DNA of 64,000 bases from Burkholderiaceae bacterium (GCA_004298905.1 SCTK01000004.1:185835-249834), one strand, 5' to 3'. Shown: positions 47,641 to 57,906, counted from the first letter of the stretch. Notes: generated from the letters alone by a model not told the origin. Program-made: numbers and translations.

Positions 47641-49317
47641 TCAGTGCGGCGGATTCTGTGCCAGCACTTCCGGTCGGAAACCGATACGCACGGCGCCCCA
47701 ATGCCGTCCCTTGATAAAGATCGGTAACGACAGATCATTCAACACTTCCCCGGTGTCACGCAGATAGGTTTGCAACAGGACCGGTTCCTGGTTGCGCGCC
47801 AGTCGGATGCCGACGGGGTCGTTGAAGATGCGCTTGTGACGGCTCAGACGCAGATCGTGTTCGTACTCGCCATTGGGCGGCTCCGAAAAGCTGGTGTTGT
47901 GCGAGGGAGCGTAGCCGTTGGAATCGACCGCCAGACTGTAGGCCAGGTTTTTCTTTTGCCGGATCTGGTCACCGAGTTGGCGTAGCTCCGTTTCAATGGC
48001 TTGATCGTAACTGGTGGAATAGCGCTTGGGATGGGAGCGCGGGATTTCCTGGTAATTCTGGTCAAACACATTCGTGCCGCGTTCTTGGAAACGCATCAAC
48101 GCCGCCGCCACTTCGTCGCGGTAGTTTTCCGCGTGCGTCAGGATATCGTCGAAGCTGCTGTTACCGGTGCGATAGTGCGACAGCATGCACTGCACTTGCT
48201 CGGTGGAATCGCGCAGTTCCATCACATGGGTTTCGGAGGTTTTGGCTTGCTCCAGAATTTCCCGGCTGACATTGCGAATCGTGTCCGCCTGCTGGTTGAT
48301 CTGGCTGTTGTATTCGCTCAGGGTTTCCAATTGCTCGCTGATGCTCTGCACCTGGGTGTTCGATTCGCGGAAGGTGTCGATGATTTCGTTGTAACTGCGG
48401 CTCGACTCGTTGATCAGCTCGCGCACCGTGGTGACGTTGTCGCTGATGGCGGCGGTTTCGTCGCGGGTGGTTTTCACCAGATCGACAATCCCGGCGGTGG
48501 TGCTGGCAATGACCTGAGTGGCGTTTTTGGTCCGTTCGGCCAGTTCGCGCACCTGGCCGGCCACCACGGCAAAGCCGCGGCCGCTGTCGCCGGCGCGCGC
48601 GGCTTCGATGGCAGCATTGAGTGCGAGCAGATTGGTTTGATCGGAAATATCGTTGATCAGCTTGACCAGTTCGGAAATTTTCTGCGAATCGGCGTGCAGG
48701 TTGCTGACGGTGCCATGGAAGTTGGTCATGCGTGAAAACACCTCTTCCATATTGCTGGCGGCATTGTTCATGCCCACCAGCGAACGCTGGGCGATTTCCA
48801 CTTTCTCGTGGCTCGAGTCGGCGATCTGATGCGCCCGTTCGTTGGCCTGTGCCGCCGAAGTGCGCACCTCTTCCGAGGCGTGATAGATTTTTTCGCTCAA
48901 CTGAAACTGCTGATCCGAGCGTTCTTTCGTATCGACGATCAGCTGGCTCATCTGTGCGGTGCTGACGGCGATCTTGACCGAACGTTGACGGATATCGAGA
49001 ATGATTTCCCGCGTCAGATGCGTGAACGCATTCAATGCCTTGGTAAATTGATTCTCGGCAGCATTGGCTGTCGCCGGCACGGCGTCTGTATCAAGGGGCC
49101 GGTTGCTATTGGTGAGCGCCTCCAGGTGTTGCCGGTAGCTGTCCCAAAGGCTGCCAGAACTGTCAATCAATGTGAAAATGAATGCGCTGGCGCAGACCAG
49201 ATTCAACCCCAACAGAAGCACCATTTGCGGCCAGCCTGGCGCGGTCAAGTAAACGCCGCCGCCATTGGCAGCAGTCAATACCACCGTCATCAGAATGATT
49301 CGAGTCATGCGATTCAC
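47641..49317 (-). CDS. methyl-accepting chemotaxis-type protein with C-terminal sensor-like domain
   Basis: 558 residues from GTG 49317 (GGAG 6 bases upstream). Two close membrane segments (about 5-22 and 30-52) leave almost no periplasmic loop. A signalling coiled coil follows with the conserved hairpin tip [18 protein letters not shown] and [16 protein letters not shown]. After the coiled coil, about residues 390-550 form a separate globular region ([51 protein letters not shown]), which has the look of a Cache/PAS-type ligand-binding fold at the C terminus, in the cytoplasm. No CheR pentapeptide is present. No che genes are nearby. Confidence 0.88.
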   Translation of the reverse strand: MNRMTRIILMTVVLTAANGGGVYLTAPGWPQMVLLLGLNLVCASAFIFTLIDSSGSLWDSYRQHLEALTNSNRPLDTDAVPATANAAENQFTKALNAFTHLTREIILDIRQRSVKIAVSTAQMSQLIVDTKERSDQQFQLSEKIYHASEEVRTSAAQANERAHQIADSSHEKVEIAQRSLVGMNNAASNMEEVFSRMTNFHGTVSNLHADSQKISELVKLINDISDQTNLLALNAAIEAARAGDSGRGFAVVAGQVRELAERTKNATQVIASTTAGIVDLVKTTRDETAAISDNVTTVRELINESSRSYNEIIDTFRESNTQVQSISEQLETLSEYNSQINQQADTIRNVSREILEQAKTSETHVMELRDSTEQVQCMLSHYRTGNSSFDDILTHAENYRDEVAAALMRFQERGTNVFDQNYQEIPRSHPKRYSTSYDQAIETELRQLGDQIRQKKNLAYSLAVDSNGYAPSHNTSFSEPPNGEYEHDLRLSRHKRIFNDPVGIRLARNQEPVLLQTYLRDTGEVLNDLSLPIFIKGRHWGAVRIGFRPEVLAQNPPH

Positions 49318-49464
49318 AGGAGGCTCCGGGACATGTGTACCCGCCAATTATCGGTGCAACGCACACGATCTGTAGATTGAATTGGGGGGAATTCCGGGTT
49401 CAGTTTTCCGGCGGGTGGTCGTTATTCTGGCTAGGTTTTGGCCAAATCGATGGAGTCAAAGCAG

Positions 49465-49701
49465 ATGAAAATCCAGAATGATCTTGCCGTGCAAAGTGCA
49501 TCCGTGGCTTCTGTGGCGGTGCCAAGCCGTGATCATGGTTTGTTCGGGATGCTGCTGCAACAGTGCGTCAATCAGGCGTCCGCCTTCGTCAAGGCACTGC
49601 CAGGCGCGTCGCAGGCACACACTGCAGTGGCAGACAACAGTCAAGACAAAGGCGTGGCTGAATTTCAATCCACCGTGCAAAAATTCGGCGGCCTCAAATA
49701 A
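49465..49701 (+). CDS. small protein of unknown function
   Basis: 78 residues from ATG 49465 (GGAG 9 bases upstream; ATG 49450 is an alternative). No signal peptide or membrane segment; rich in Ala, Gln and Ser, with a hydrophobic helix-like stretch [20 protein letters not shown] and a C terminus [10 protein letters not shown]. Its last 8 bases overlap the end of the opposing miaA gene. It may be a short orphan gene; coding is plausible but not certain. Confidence 0.5.
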   Translation: MKIQNDLAVQSASVASVAVPSRDHGLFGMLLQQCVNQASAFVKALPGASQAHTAVADNSQDKGVAEFQSTVQKFGGLK

Positions 49702-50623
49702 CGCTGCACTGCTGCAGATGATGTAGTACCGCCTGCGCCAGATCGACCTGCAGGCAATCAAAGGTCTTCCTATCATCCATTCCACGTAACCAAGTCAGTT
49801 GGCGTTTCGCCAGTTGGCGCGTCGCCGCAATCGCCTTGTCGCGCATTTCCGTCGCACTGCATTTCTCATCCAGAAATTCCCAGGCCTGCCGGTAGCCCAC
49901 GCAGCGGATGGAAGGCAGACCGGGATGCAAATCGCCGCGCGCGCGCAATCTCCGCACTTCCTCCAGAAAATTCCCCGCCAGCATGGCATCGAAGCGCTGC
50001 TCGATGCGTTGATGCAGCACCACGCGGTCGGAAGGTTCGAGTGCGAGGGGCAGATAGTGATGCTGCGTCGGCTGCGGCACTTGTTGCTGCAGCAATGACG
50101 ACATTGGCGTGCCAGTCAGTTCATAAATTTCCAGCGCACGTTGAATGCGTTGCGCATCGTTGGGTGCCAGCCGCGCCGCGGTGGGCGCATCAACTTGCGC
50201 CAAGCGCGCATGCAGCGCGGGCCAGCCCGCGCGCTGCGCTTCCGCATCGAGCTGCGCCCGCAGCACGGCATTCGCCTGCGGCAAGACATCCAACCCCTCA
50301 CGCAGCGCCTTGAAATACAGCATCGTGCCACCCACCAGCAGTGGCAGCTTGCCGCGCGCATGAATCTCGTCAATCAAACGCAAGGCGTCGGCGCGAAATT
50401 GCGCCGCCGAATAACTTTGCGCGGGGTCGAGAATGTCGATCAAGTGATGCGGTACCTGCGCCAATTCCGCTGCACTGGGTTTGGCCGTGCCGATATCCAT
50501 GCCGCGATAGATCAGCGCCGAATCGACGCTGATAATTTCCACCGGCAAAGCCTGCGCCAACGACAACGCCACCCCGGTTTTCCCTGATGCGGTCGGGCCC
50601 ATCAGCAGAATGACGGGTTTCAT
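49694..50623 (-). CDS. miaA: tRNA dimethylallyltransferase
   Basis: 309 residues from ATG 50623, overlapping the mutL stop by 4 bases (ATGA). It transfers the dimethylallyl group to A37 of tRNAs reading UNN codons, making the substrate of MiaB (14707-16041). Motifs: Walker [30 protein letters not shown], and the tRNA-binding [14 protein letters not shown]. The mutL-miaA order is conserved in proteobacteria. The frame upstream of ATG 50623 belongs to mutL. Confidence 0.96.
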   Translation of the reverse strand: MKPVILLMGPTASGKTGVALSLAQALPVEIISVDSALIYRGMDIGTAKPSAAELAQVPHHLIDILDPAQSYSAAQFRADALRLIDEIHARGKLPLLVGGTMLYFKALREGLDVLPQANAVLRAQLDAEAQRAGWPALHARLAQVDAPTAARLAPNDAQRIQRALEIYELTGTPMSSLLQQQVPQPTQHHYLPLALEPSDRVVLHQRIEQRFDAMLAGNFLEEVRRLRARGDLHPGLPSIRCVGYRQAWEFLDEKCSATEMRDKAIAATRQLAKRQLTWLRGMDDRKTFDCLQVDLAQAVLHHLQQCSVI

Positions 50624-52431
50624 TGCCCACGCATGAAAAGTTTGTCGAGTTCGGCGATGCTGAGTTGCCGCCAGGTCGGACGGCCGTGGTTGCATTGGTC
50701 GGCGCGTTCGGTGGTTTCCATTTGGCGTAGCAGGGCGTTCATTTCGTCGAGCGTGAGCTTGCGGTTGGCGCGCACGGCGCTGTGGCAGGCCAGCGTGCCG
50801 AGCAGTTCGTGCTGGTGCTGCGTCAGCACGCGGCTGCCGCCATAGTCGTGCAGGTCGCGCAGCACGGCGCGCGCCAGTGCGGCGGCATCGGCTTGCGCGA
50901 GCAGCGCGGGGACGGCGCGCACCGCGAGTGCGGTGGGTGAGACGACGCCGATGTCGAAGCCCAGTTGTTGCAGCGTGGCGCGGTTTTCCTCGGCGATGCC
51001 AACCTCTTTCGCATCGGCCGCAAAGGTCACGGGGATCAGCAGACTTTGTACCGGCATGGCGTGGTCGGCCAGTGCCTGCTTGAGTTTTTCATAGACGATG
51101 CGTTCGTGCGCGGCGTGCATGTCGACCACGATCAAGCCGTGCGCGTTTTGCGCGAGGATGTAGATGCCGTGCAATTGCGCCAGCGCATAGCCAAGAAAAT
51201 GAGCTTGCGGCCCTTCCTGCGTGGCTGGTGCAGATGTTTCGTTGAGTGCGGCCATGCTGGCGGGTTGCTGCGCAAACATCGCCACATAGTCGGCGGTGCG
51301 TTGTGCAACACCCTGATGCGTAGGCGCGGCGAAACTGGTTTGCTGCCAGGCAGGATAGTTCACTGGCGCCGGTTGCAGAGCATGTACCGGTGTGGCGTCT
51401 CCCGTCGCCTGCGCCAGCGCAGCTTGCACGGCGTGGAAAACAAATTGATGCACGGCGCGGCTGTCGCGGAAACGCACTTCCACTTTCGAAGGATGCACAT
51501 TGACGTCGACCAGACGCGGGTCGATCGTCAGGAACAGCGCATAGGCCGGGTAGCGGTCGCCGTGCAGCACGTCTTCATAGGCGGCGCGCACGGCGTGGCT
51601 GAGCACTTTGTCGCGCACAAAGCGGCCGTTAACGTAGAAGTATTGTTGATCGGCGCGGCCGCGCGCTGCTGCCGGCGCGCCGGCAAAGCCTTGCAATTGC
51701 AGCGGTCCGGCACTCTGTTCAAGCGCGCGCGCATGCTGCATGAATTCTTCGCCCAGAATCGCCTGGGCGCGCTGGTGCAAGCTACCGGCCTGCCAATGCG
51801 ACAGCACACGGCCGTGATGGTGCAGACTGAACGCGACTTGCGGATGCGCCAATGCAATGCGCGCGGCGACGTCCTGGCAATGGCCCAGCTCGGTCTGTTC
51901 GGTCTTGAGAAATTTGCGCCGCGCCGGGGTGTTGTAATACAGCTCGCTCGCTTCCACGGTGGTACCCGTCGCTCCGGCAGCAGGGGTGATCTGCAAATCA
52001 CCGTGCAGATTGGAAATGCTGCTGGCGTGCGCGGCATCGGCGGTGCGGCTGGTCAGGGAGAATTGCGCCACCGAGGCGATCGATGCCAGTGCTTCGCCGC
52101 GAAAGCCCAGCGTGCGTACCTGCTCCAGATCGTCCAGACTGGCGATCTTGCTGGTGGCGTGGCGCATCAGCGCCAGCGGCAATTGTTCGGCGTCGATGCC
52201 GCGACCATTGTCGGTGATGGCGATGCGCTTGACGCCACCGGCGTCAAGCCGCATCTGAATTTCCGTCGCGCCCGCATCAAGCGCGTTTTCCAGCAATTCC
52301 TTGACCACTGAGGCGGGGCGTTCGACCACTTCACCGGCGGCAATCTGGCTGATGAGTTGATCCGGCAGGGCGCGTATCGGCGCGCGCAATAACGTGCTGG
52401 TGTCGGTGAGTGAGGCGGGGTGAGTCGTCAT
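50620..52431 (-). CDS. mutL: DNA mismatch repair protein MutL
   Basis: 603 residues. N-terminal GHKL ATPase ([50 protein letters not shown]) and a C-terminal dimerisation domain. The latter keeps the metal-binding endonuclease motif in the form [12 protein letters not shown] (usual DQHAxxERI), as expected for a bacterium without MutH, and [11 protein letters not shown] plus the C-terminal CNHGRPT motif are present. The start has no close alternative; it is divergent from the DedA gene. Confidence 0.95.
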   Translation of the reverse strand: MTTHPASLTDTSTLLRAPIRALPDQLISQIAAGEVVERPASVVKELLENALDAGATEIQMRLDAGGVKRIAITDNGRGIDAEQLPLALMRHATSKIASLDDLEQVRTLGFRGEALASIASVAQFSLTSRTADAAHASSISNLHGDLQITPAAGATGTTVEASELYYNTPARRKFLKTEQTELGHCQDVAARIALAHPQVAFSLHHHGRVLSHWQAGSLHQRAQAILGEEFMQHARALEQSAGPLQLQGFAGAPAAARGRADQQYFYVNGRFVRDKVLSHAVRAAYEDVLHGDRYPAYALFLTIDPRLVDVNVHPSKVEVRFRDSRAVHQFVFHAVQAALAQATGDATPVHALQPAPVNYPAWQQTSFAAPTHQGVAQRTADYVAMFAQQPASMAALNETSAPATQEGPQAHFLGYALAQLHGIYILAQNAHGLIVVDMHAAHERIVYEKLKQALADHAMPVQSLLIPVTFAADAKEVGIAEENRATLQQLGFDIGVVSPTALAVRAVPALLAQADAAALARAVLRDLHDYGGSRVLTQHQHELLGTLACHSAVRANRKLTLDEMNALLRQMETTERADQCNHGRPTWRQLSIAELDKLFMRGQ

Positions 52432-52485
52432 GCGGAAAATTATACCCGTGGGGTAAGATGCAGCTTCACAAAAAATGGAGAGGCA

Positions 52486-53142
52486 ATGGAATCCGGCATG
52501 CAGATGTTCGACCTGCTACTGCATATCGATCAGTCACTGAATCTGTGGCTGGCCAATTATGGCGGCTGGGTTTACGCGATCCTGTTCCTGATCATCTTTT
52601 GCGAAACGGGCCTCGTGATTGTTCCCTTTTTGCCCGGCGATTCCTTGTTGTTCCTCGCGGGGGCAACTGCGGCCGCCCGTCCGGAGCTGCATATTGCCGT
52701 GCTGAGCGCGCTGGTGTTTGCTGCGGCAGTGCTAGGCAACACGGTCAACTACTGGATCGGCAGTTATATTGGCCACGCGGTCTATGAAAAAAACTGGCGC
52801 TGGCTGGATCGCAACGCGCTGCGCAAGACCCATGATTTTTACGAACGGCATGGCGGCAAGACGCTGGTGCTGGCGCGCTTCATCCCGGTTGTGCGCACCT
52901 TCGCCCCCTTCGTGGCGGGGATTTCCGAGATGACCGCAACGCGGTTTCAGTTGTACAACCTACTGGGCGCGGGCTTGTGGGTGTGCGCGCTGGTCGTCAC
53001 TGGTTATTTCTTCGGCAACATTCCCTGGATCAAGGACAACCTCAGCATCATCGTTCTGCTCGGTTTGGCGGCTGCGGTCGGGCCGGTTGCACTGGGGGTG
53101 CTGTGGAAAGTGGGTCAGAGGTTTTTCCCTCGAAAAAAATAA
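52486..53142 (+). CDS. DedA family membrane protein
   Basis: 218 residues from ATG 52486 (GGAG upstream; the longer frame is not used). Multi-pass inner-membrane protein with the DedA pattern: [29 protein letters not shown], and the arginine motif [20 protein letters not shown]. Members act in lipid-carrier recycling (undecaprenyl-phosphate or phosphatidylethanolamine flipping). Its stop abuts the opposing gene's stop without a gap. Confidence 0.92.
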   Translation: MESGMQMFDLLLHIDQSLNLWLANYGGWVYAILFLIIFCETGLVIVPFLPGDSLLFLAGATAAARPELHIAVLSALVFAAAVLGNTVNYWIGSYIGHAVYEKNWRWLDRNALRKTHDFYERHGGKTLVLARFIPVVRTFAPFVAGISEMTATRFQLYNLLGAGLWVCALVVTGYFFGNIPWIKDNLSIIVLLGLAAAVGPVALGVLWKVGQRFFPRKK

Positions 53143-53409
53143 TTACTGTTTCTCCGCCACGACGCGCCCCTGCGCATTCATGAAGACGTGATAGCGGTTG
53201 CCATCCGTGCAGATGGCGATGTGATCGTTATCGCCTTTCGTGATCGCGCTGACCACCTGGCCGCAGGGCAGGCCCAACAGCGCGATGACGGAGGTCAGAT
53301 CCTTGTTAAGCGTCGGGTCTTCTGCGGCCAATGCAGGGACGGCCCAGCCCAGACTGAGGCCGAGGGTGATGATGGTCGCCGAGCAGCATGCCTTGATCGG
53401 TGTGTCCAC
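53143..53409 (-). CDS. small secreted protein of unknown function
   Basis: 88 residues from GTG 53409 (AGGAG 6 bases upstream). Signal peptide ending near ALA-AEDP. The mature part of about 55 residues contains two cysteines (LPCGQVV, IAICTDG) likely joined in the periplasm, and a small beta hairpin NRYHVFMNAQGRVV. The upstream neighbour on the same strand, a lipoprotein, ends 14 bases away, so both may share one transcript. Confidence 0.75.
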   Translation of the reverse strand: MDTPIKACCSATIITLGLSLGWAVPALAAEDPTLNKDLTSVIALLGLPCGQVVSAITKGDNDHIAICTDGNRYHVFMNAQGRVVAEKQ

Positions 53410-53423
53410 AGTGTTCTCCTGAG

Positions 53424-54104
53424 TCAAGTGAGGGTTTTGAATTTAACCGGGTCGGCCAATAGTGCCCATAACGCTTCGCGCGATGCGGCAACGGATCTTG
53501 CCAATGCGGCATCGGCATCTTGCAGTAGCGTGAGAACTTTCATGACCAGACGGTCGAACGGCGGGCGCAGATCGGCGAGTGTCGCTTTCAGACGGCCGTC
53601 GTAATAGTCGCGGAATTGCCCCAGCAGATCGTCAATCTGATTCTTCAGCGTCAGCTTGGTCATGAGGCCGATGGCCTTGGTTTCGCGCAGTTGTTGTTCC
53701 AATGCCTTCAGATCCATCGGTGGCGGGCCGGCGGGTTTCGGGGCGGCAGACGGTGTCACAGCGGGTGTTGCACTCGATGCCACGGTTGGCGCGGCTGCCT
53801 TCGCAATCTGGCGGGTGCCCGGTGACGTGGGTTTGGCGGGTGCTGCTGGCATAGTTGGCGTCGGTGATGGAGCCGAAATGGCGGCAGGGATTTCGGTGGG
53901 TGTTTCCGCCGGGACAGGCGTGGCGGCCGTAGGCGTTTGGGCCGCGACGGCGGGTGCGGGCGGAGCGACGCTAGGTTGTGCACGGTTGTCGGGTACGCGC
54001 TCGGTCGCGCAGCCTGCCAGCAACAGGCAGAACAGGAATCCTGCCGCAGGCTTGAGCGGCGTTTGCCGAACGACAGTATTGCGATGGGTCGAAATAATCC
54101 GCAT
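53424..54104 (-). CDS. proline/alanine-rich lipoprotein with C-terminal helical domain
   Basis: 226 residues from ATG 54104 (a G-rich stretch 5 bases upstream). The signal ends in lipobox LAGC (CLLLAGCATER). Residues about 45-135 are a Pro/Ala/Thr/Ser-rich spacer, and 136-226 form a helical domain (MDLKALEQQLRETKAIGLMTKLTLKNQIDDL). The spacer could reach through peptidoglycan. It is followed by the small secreted protein gene. Family not recognised. Confidence 0.8.
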   Translation of the reverse strand: MRIISTHRNTVVRQTPLKPAAGFLFCLLLAGCATERVPDNRAQPSVAPPAPAVAAQTPTAATPVPAETPTEIPAAISAPSPTPTMPAAPAKPTSPGTRQIAKAAAPTVASSATPAVTPSAAPKPAGPPPMDLKALEQQLRETKAIGLMTKLTLKNQIDDLLGQFRDYYDGRLKATLADLRPPFDRLVMKVLTLLQDADAALARSVAASREALWALLADPVKFKTLT

Positions 54105-54236
54105 GATCCCCCCATGTGTTGACGTTTGATTCAGCATAGCCTCACTTCAGGCAGGTGTCACCTTTTGACTGCCTTCGACTGCTTTCAGTTGCAAGGGTGT
54201 CGCACCGCTACCCAAAACTTCGCGGAGAAAATATTC

Positions 54237-55112
54237 ATGGCCAGCAAACCGAGTGCATCGCATTTCGTGCCGATCCGTGGCTTGCGCTATCACGCCCGCA
54301 TCTGGGGCCGCGATGGTGCGCCGCAGCTTTTCATGCTGCACGGCTGGATGGATGTGTCTGCCTCGTTCCAGTTTCTGGTCGATGCGCTCAAGCAGGATTG
54401 GCAAGTGATCGCGCCCGACTGGCGCGGTTACGGATTGTCGGACTGGACGCCGGAAGGCTACTGGATTCCCGATTATCTGGCCGACCTGGATGCGCTGTTG
54501 CTGCACTACGCGCCGACCACGCCGGTCAAGCTGATCGGTCACAGTCTGGGCGGCAATCTCGTCTGTCACTATGCGGGCATCCGGCCCGAGCGTGTGTCGC
54601 ATGTGGTCTCGCTCGATGCCTTCGGCTTGCCGCGTAGCGATCCAGACAAAACTCCACACCGTTTACGCGAATGGCTCGATCAGATCAATAGCCCGCCGTC
54701 TTTCGCGCCGTATGAAAACATGGCAGCCGTGGCGGCGCGACTGCAAAAAAACAATCCGCGTTTATCTGCCGGGAAGGCCGCGTTCCTCGCGCAACATTGG
54801 GCCGAGGCATTGCCCGACGGCAGCGCACGCCTGCGCGCCGATCCCGCCCACAAGCTCGTCAACCCCATGGCGTATCAACTCGAAGAAGCGCTGGCCTGCT
54901 GGCGCGCCATCACCGCGCCGGTGTTGGTGGTGGAAGCAGCCGATTCCTTCATGCGCGGCTGGATCAACGAAGACGACGTGGGCTTTGCCGCCCGCCTGTC
55001 TGCCTTTCGCAACTTGCGGCAGAACAAGATCGATGATGCCGGGCACATGCTGCATCACGATCAACCGGAACAACTGGCGGCGCTGATTGAGGATTTTTTG
55101 ATGGCGAGATAA
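54237..55112 (+). CDS. alpha/beta hydrolase
   Basis: 291 residues from ATG 54237 (GGAG upstream). Catalytic triad visible: nucleophile Ser in IGHSLGGN, acid Asp probably in VVEAADSFMRG, and His in DDAGHMLHHDQPE. Oxyanion region LFMLHGWMDVSASF. No signal peptide, so it is cytoplasmic. Substrate unknown; related sequences are annotated as epoxide hydrolase or haloalkane dehalogenase-like without evidence. Confidence 0.9.
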   Translation: MASKPSASHFVPIRGLRYHARIWGRDGAPQLFMLHGWMDVSASFQFLVDALKQDWQVIAPDWRGYGLSDWTPEGYWIPDYLADLDALLLHYAPTTPVKLIGHSLGGNLVCHYAGIRPERVSHVVSLDAFGLPRSDPDKTPHRLREWLDQINSPPSFAPYENMAAVAARLQKNNPRLSAGKAAFLAQHWAEALPDGSARLRADPAHKLVNPMAYQLEEALACWRAITAPVLVVEAADSFMRGWINEDDVGFAARLSAFRNLRQNKIDDAGHMLHHDQPEQLAALIEDFLMAR

Positions 55113-55132
55113 TGGGGGAATGTACTCGGCGA

Positions 55133-55903
55133 TCAAGCCGTGAAGCGCCGACGACTCCACATCAATACAACTAAACCCAGCAAGATCAACATCCACGATG
55201 TGGGCGCGGGAACACTATGGTGACCGCCATTTAGGCCGCTCTCAGTAAAGGGGGTCGAAAAGACATTGTAATTTCCGTGTTTGTCCGGCGCATCTTCACC
55301 AAAAGCGATGGCGAAAGTGCCTTCAGGAATCCCGCTCAGCCCTATTTGCAAATAGTCGTGCTTCCCAAAACTCGAGGTGTCGAGGGCAAAGACATAAATG
55401 CCGAAATTATTTGCAGTGATCCCGTAGAGATCTGCATCCCACTCGCGCCAGTTCGCGAAGTTGTTAGAAGCGTTGGCCCCAGTCAGGTGGAGCAGGTCAT
55501 CGTACACTTCCTGGCCTGAACCCATCAAACCCTTGAAGCCACTGCCACCCAAGCCATAACTGAAGGTGCCGAAAGAAAAGCCAATGGCGGACGACACGCC
55601 ACCGTGAATCAGAGACGCGGAAGTGACCGCGCTACTGTTCAATAAATGTGATCCGGCGGCACTACTGTCATTTGGCACACCGAAAATCAGCAGCACCGGA
55701 TCGAGCGCTGCGGCAGCCCCGCCAGAATTCTGGTAGATGTCCAGTGTGGATGAAAATGGATTCACTTCGCCCGCATAGAGTGGGCAGCCTCCGGTAGCGC
55801 AAGGCGTTCCATAACCGGAACCGATATGCAGGGTGGCGCCCGCCCATGCCGTTGAGATGCCACATGCAAGGGAAAGCAATAGACTAATTAAATATTTTTT
55901 CAT
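55133..55903 (-). CDS. PEP-CTERM-type sorted exoprotein (variant PAPTSW motif)
   Basis: 256 residues. Sec signal peptide (LISLLLSLACGISTAWA), then a Gly/Ser/Asn-rich mature region with a cysteine pair (CATGGC). The C terminus has the exosortase sorting layout: VPAPTSW, a hydrophobic helix (MLILLGLVVLMW) and a basic end (SRRR). The usual Pro-Glu-Pro is Pro-Ala-Pro here. Exosortase (EpsH/XrtA-like) genes are not in this window. Lower GC than neighbours suggests a younger or faster-evolving gene. Confidence 0.82.
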   Translation of the reverse strand: MKKYLISLLLSLACGISTAWAGATLHIGSGYGTPCATGGCPLYAGEVNPFSSTLDIYQNSGGAAAALDPVLLIFGVPNDSSAAGSHLLNSSAVTSASLIHGGVSSAIGFSFGTFSYGLGGSGFKGLMGSGQEVYDDLLHLTGANASNNFANWREWDADLYGITANNFGIYVFALDTSSFGKHDYLQIGLSGIPEGTFAIAFGEDAPDKHGNYNVFSTPFTESGLNGGHHSVPAPTSWMLILLGLVVLMWSRRRFTA

Positions 55904-56159
55904 ATTTATCCTGCTCTGCGAAAACTCCCTGGACGGGATTTTTATGTATTGAGATGTTCTACTGTTAGTTATGCATTATCCATACCAGGATTTAGGTTTA
56001 TTTTTTCTTTCAATGACTTAGGTCGCCTCCTTGGGATTGGGGCTGATTTCTTTGGTCGGATATGTAATAGTCTTCGACAGTCAGTATTTTTTACCGTATG
56101 TGGCAGGGGCTGCGCGGCGGTTGCGGAGTGTGTTGTCCGGCAACGCACGCCCCCACACG
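55904..56159. other. AT-richer spacer between PEP-CTERM and C13 peptidase genes
   Basis: 256 bases without a gene I can support. The plus-strand frames of 80-100 codons crossing it lack a ribosome-binding site and overlap the peptidase gene. It must carry the promoter of the PEP-CTERM gene, but no clear -10/-35 pair or known operator is seen. Confidence 0.5.
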
Positions 56160-57131
56160 CTACTTGCTCTGCGCGCGCCAGCGTTGCAGGTATTCCGTGA
56201 CGGGTGTGGGTGCGACCATTTGCGGCAGCGATTGCTGGAGCGGGTGTTTTGGGCCCGCTTCTTTCGCATCTTCTTTTTCCCAGGCGTCGACCAGGGTGCT
56301 GGCTTTTTCGAACGCTTCGGGAAAGCTCTGGCTTTGCGGTAGCGCTTCCTTGAAAAAAGCGCGGCCGAAATAAGTGAAATCGTTTTCATCGGCGCAGCCG
56401 AATGAGGTGCGGTCGCCGCGCGCGGCGGTGATGATGAGGGTGTGATCGTCCTTGAGCGGATCGATGAAGCCGCCGGAATAGCAGGCGGAGATCAGCACCA
56501 CTTTCCAGCGGATGCCGCTGTCATGCAGCAGCGCGCCCAGCTCGTCGGCGCGCAAATCCGGCAGATCGACGCCGCCTTGATTCAGCGTCAGCTCATGCTG
56601 GCGTGAACCGTGGCTGGTGAGAAAGAGGAACAGGATGTCGTGTTCCTTGTCCATGCGCTCGGCGATTTTTTGCAATGCGGTGCGCAGGCTGATGCGCGTG
56701 GCCATCGGTGCGGTATCGGCGGTACTGCGGCTGTTGATCAACGCCACCGAGCGGCCTTGCGTGCCGAAGTCATGGTCGAACTGGTTTTTGACAAACGTCA
56801 CTTCACGCCGGAAAACTTCCTGGCTGCCATCGCCCGCCACCGCGAGCAGATAGAGATTGATCCGCTTCGGATCATGCGGTTTGATATCGGCCAGCGCTGC
56901 ATCGAGCAATGCGGGTTGACTGTACAAGGCTCGCTCGATGGCTTGCCGGGTGGCTGGATCATCCGGGATCGCATCCGCTTCCAATGCTTCATCGGCGAGG
57001 CCCACAGCCGCCGTGGTGGTGTCCATGCCGGCTTCGGCAACGTCGCGTACACCCCAGCCCAGAATGAACCCGCCTATCAACAGCACCAGTGCGACGACAA
57101 CGGCGAGCAAACGCGTGCGAATATTTTTCAT
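56160..57131 (-). CDS. membrane-anchored C13-family (caspase-like) cysteine peptidase
   Basis: 323 residues. One N-terminal membrane segment (about 8-26) and a clan CD peptidase domain with the catalytic dyad His174 in FLTSHGSRQ and Cys217 in LISACYSGG. The layout hydrophobic strand-His-Gly and strand-Ala-Cys-Tyr-Ser-Gly is that of the C13 legumain family. The domain is predicted to face the periplasm. The downstream segment ENDFTYFGRAFFKEAL may form the S1 loop. Substrate not known. It shares a strand with the secreted hydrolase gene 18 bases upstream. Confidence 0.87.
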   Translation of the reverse strand: MKNIRTRLLAVVVALVLLIGGFILGWGVRDVAEAGMDTTTAAVGLADEALEADAIPDDPATRQAIERALYSQPALLDAALADIKPHDPKRINLYLLAVAGDGSQEVFRREVTFVKNQFDHDFGTQGRSVALINSRSTADTAPMATRISLRTALQKIAERMDKEHDILFLFLTSHGSRQHELTLNQGGVDLPDLRADELGALLHDSGIRWKVVLISACYSGGFIDPLKDDHTLIITAARGDRTSFGCADENDFTYFGRAFFKEALPQSQSFPEAFEKASTLVDAWEKEDAKEAGPKHPLQQSLPQMVAPTPVTEYLQRWRAQSK

Positions 57132-57149
57132 ATCAGAAGGGGTGCAGAG

Positions 57150-57884
57150 TCAGCGTGCCAGGGGCGCTTGCTTGATCCATTGACGAATGGCTTCCATAGT
57201 TTCTTTCTCGATGCCATTGTAGCCGTGATGGGCAAAGGCTTCGCACGCATCGCCGGTGGAAATGCCGCCTTCCATGACAATGAATTCATTGCCGTATTTT
57301 TCATGGGCGTGCTGGGCGGAGGCAAAGGGCGTCACGCGGCATTGATCGTCGCGGTGATGCACGACCAGCTGACGGTTGCTGAATTTTTTGGCGTCGAAGA
57401 AATAGATTTCGTTCATCGACGAAGTATGAATTTCGCCTGCGATGCGATGTTCCAGATAAGCGGCCAGCTTGATCGTTGAGGATGTGCCGCGGCTGGTGCC
57501 CATCAGATAGATCTGCGCAGCGGGGAAGCGGGCCGTGATGTCGTCCAGCAGTGCCTGGATACGTTCTTCGCTGCCGGTGGTGTTGGTAACGACCGTGGCC
57601 AGTTCATCGTCGATCAGAAATTTGCGCGCCCGCACCAGAAAATTCCCGCGCATGCCGTATACCAGTTTGCCATCGTCCAGATGTGGGTCGACGATGCCCG
57701 CGCCGCCCGGAAACAGGATGACGATATAGCGCGGCGGGAGCGTCTGGCTGCTGAGAATATAGGGAACAGATTCACCGTTGGCGTAGTGCGCGCTGGTGAT
57801 GAGCGCATCTTGCGCCAGACAGGGCCGCGCAATGAATCCTGCGAGCAGACCCAGCAGCAGCGTAGTACTGCGGAACATGGGCAT
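57150..57884 (-). CDS. secreted alpha/beta serine hydrolase (dienelactone-hydrolase-like)
   Basis: 244 residues from ATG 57884 (ATG 57878 two codons later also possible). Signal peptide (LLLGLLAGFIARPCLA). Nucleophile Ser in LMGTSRGTSS (GxSxG), acid region VVHHRDDQC and a likely catalytic His in FAHHGYNGIE. The frame upstream to 58043 is shadow of amiC. It lies between amiC and the C13 peptidase on one strand, so may be co-transcribed. Function unknown. Confidence 0.85.
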   Translation of the reverse strand: MPMFRSTTLLLGLLAGFIARPCLAQDALITSAHYANGESVPYILSSQTLPPRYIVILFPGGAGIVDPHLDDGKLVYGMRGNFLVRARKFLIDDELATVVTNTTGSEERIQALLDDITARFPAAQIYLMGTSRGTSSTIKLAAYLEHRIAGEIHTSSMNEIYFFDAKKFSNRQLVVHHRDDQCRVTPFASAQHAHEKYGNEFIVMEGGISTGDACEAFAHHGYNGIEKETMEAIRQWIKQAPLAR

Positions 57885-57906
57885 AGAGAAGGGCAAGCGA
57901 AACTCT

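Noticed and set aside
55949..56373. plus-strand frames of 80-105 codons between the PEP-CTERM and C13 peptidase genes
   Set aside because: No ribosome-binding site, no family resemblance, and they overlap the peptidase gene.
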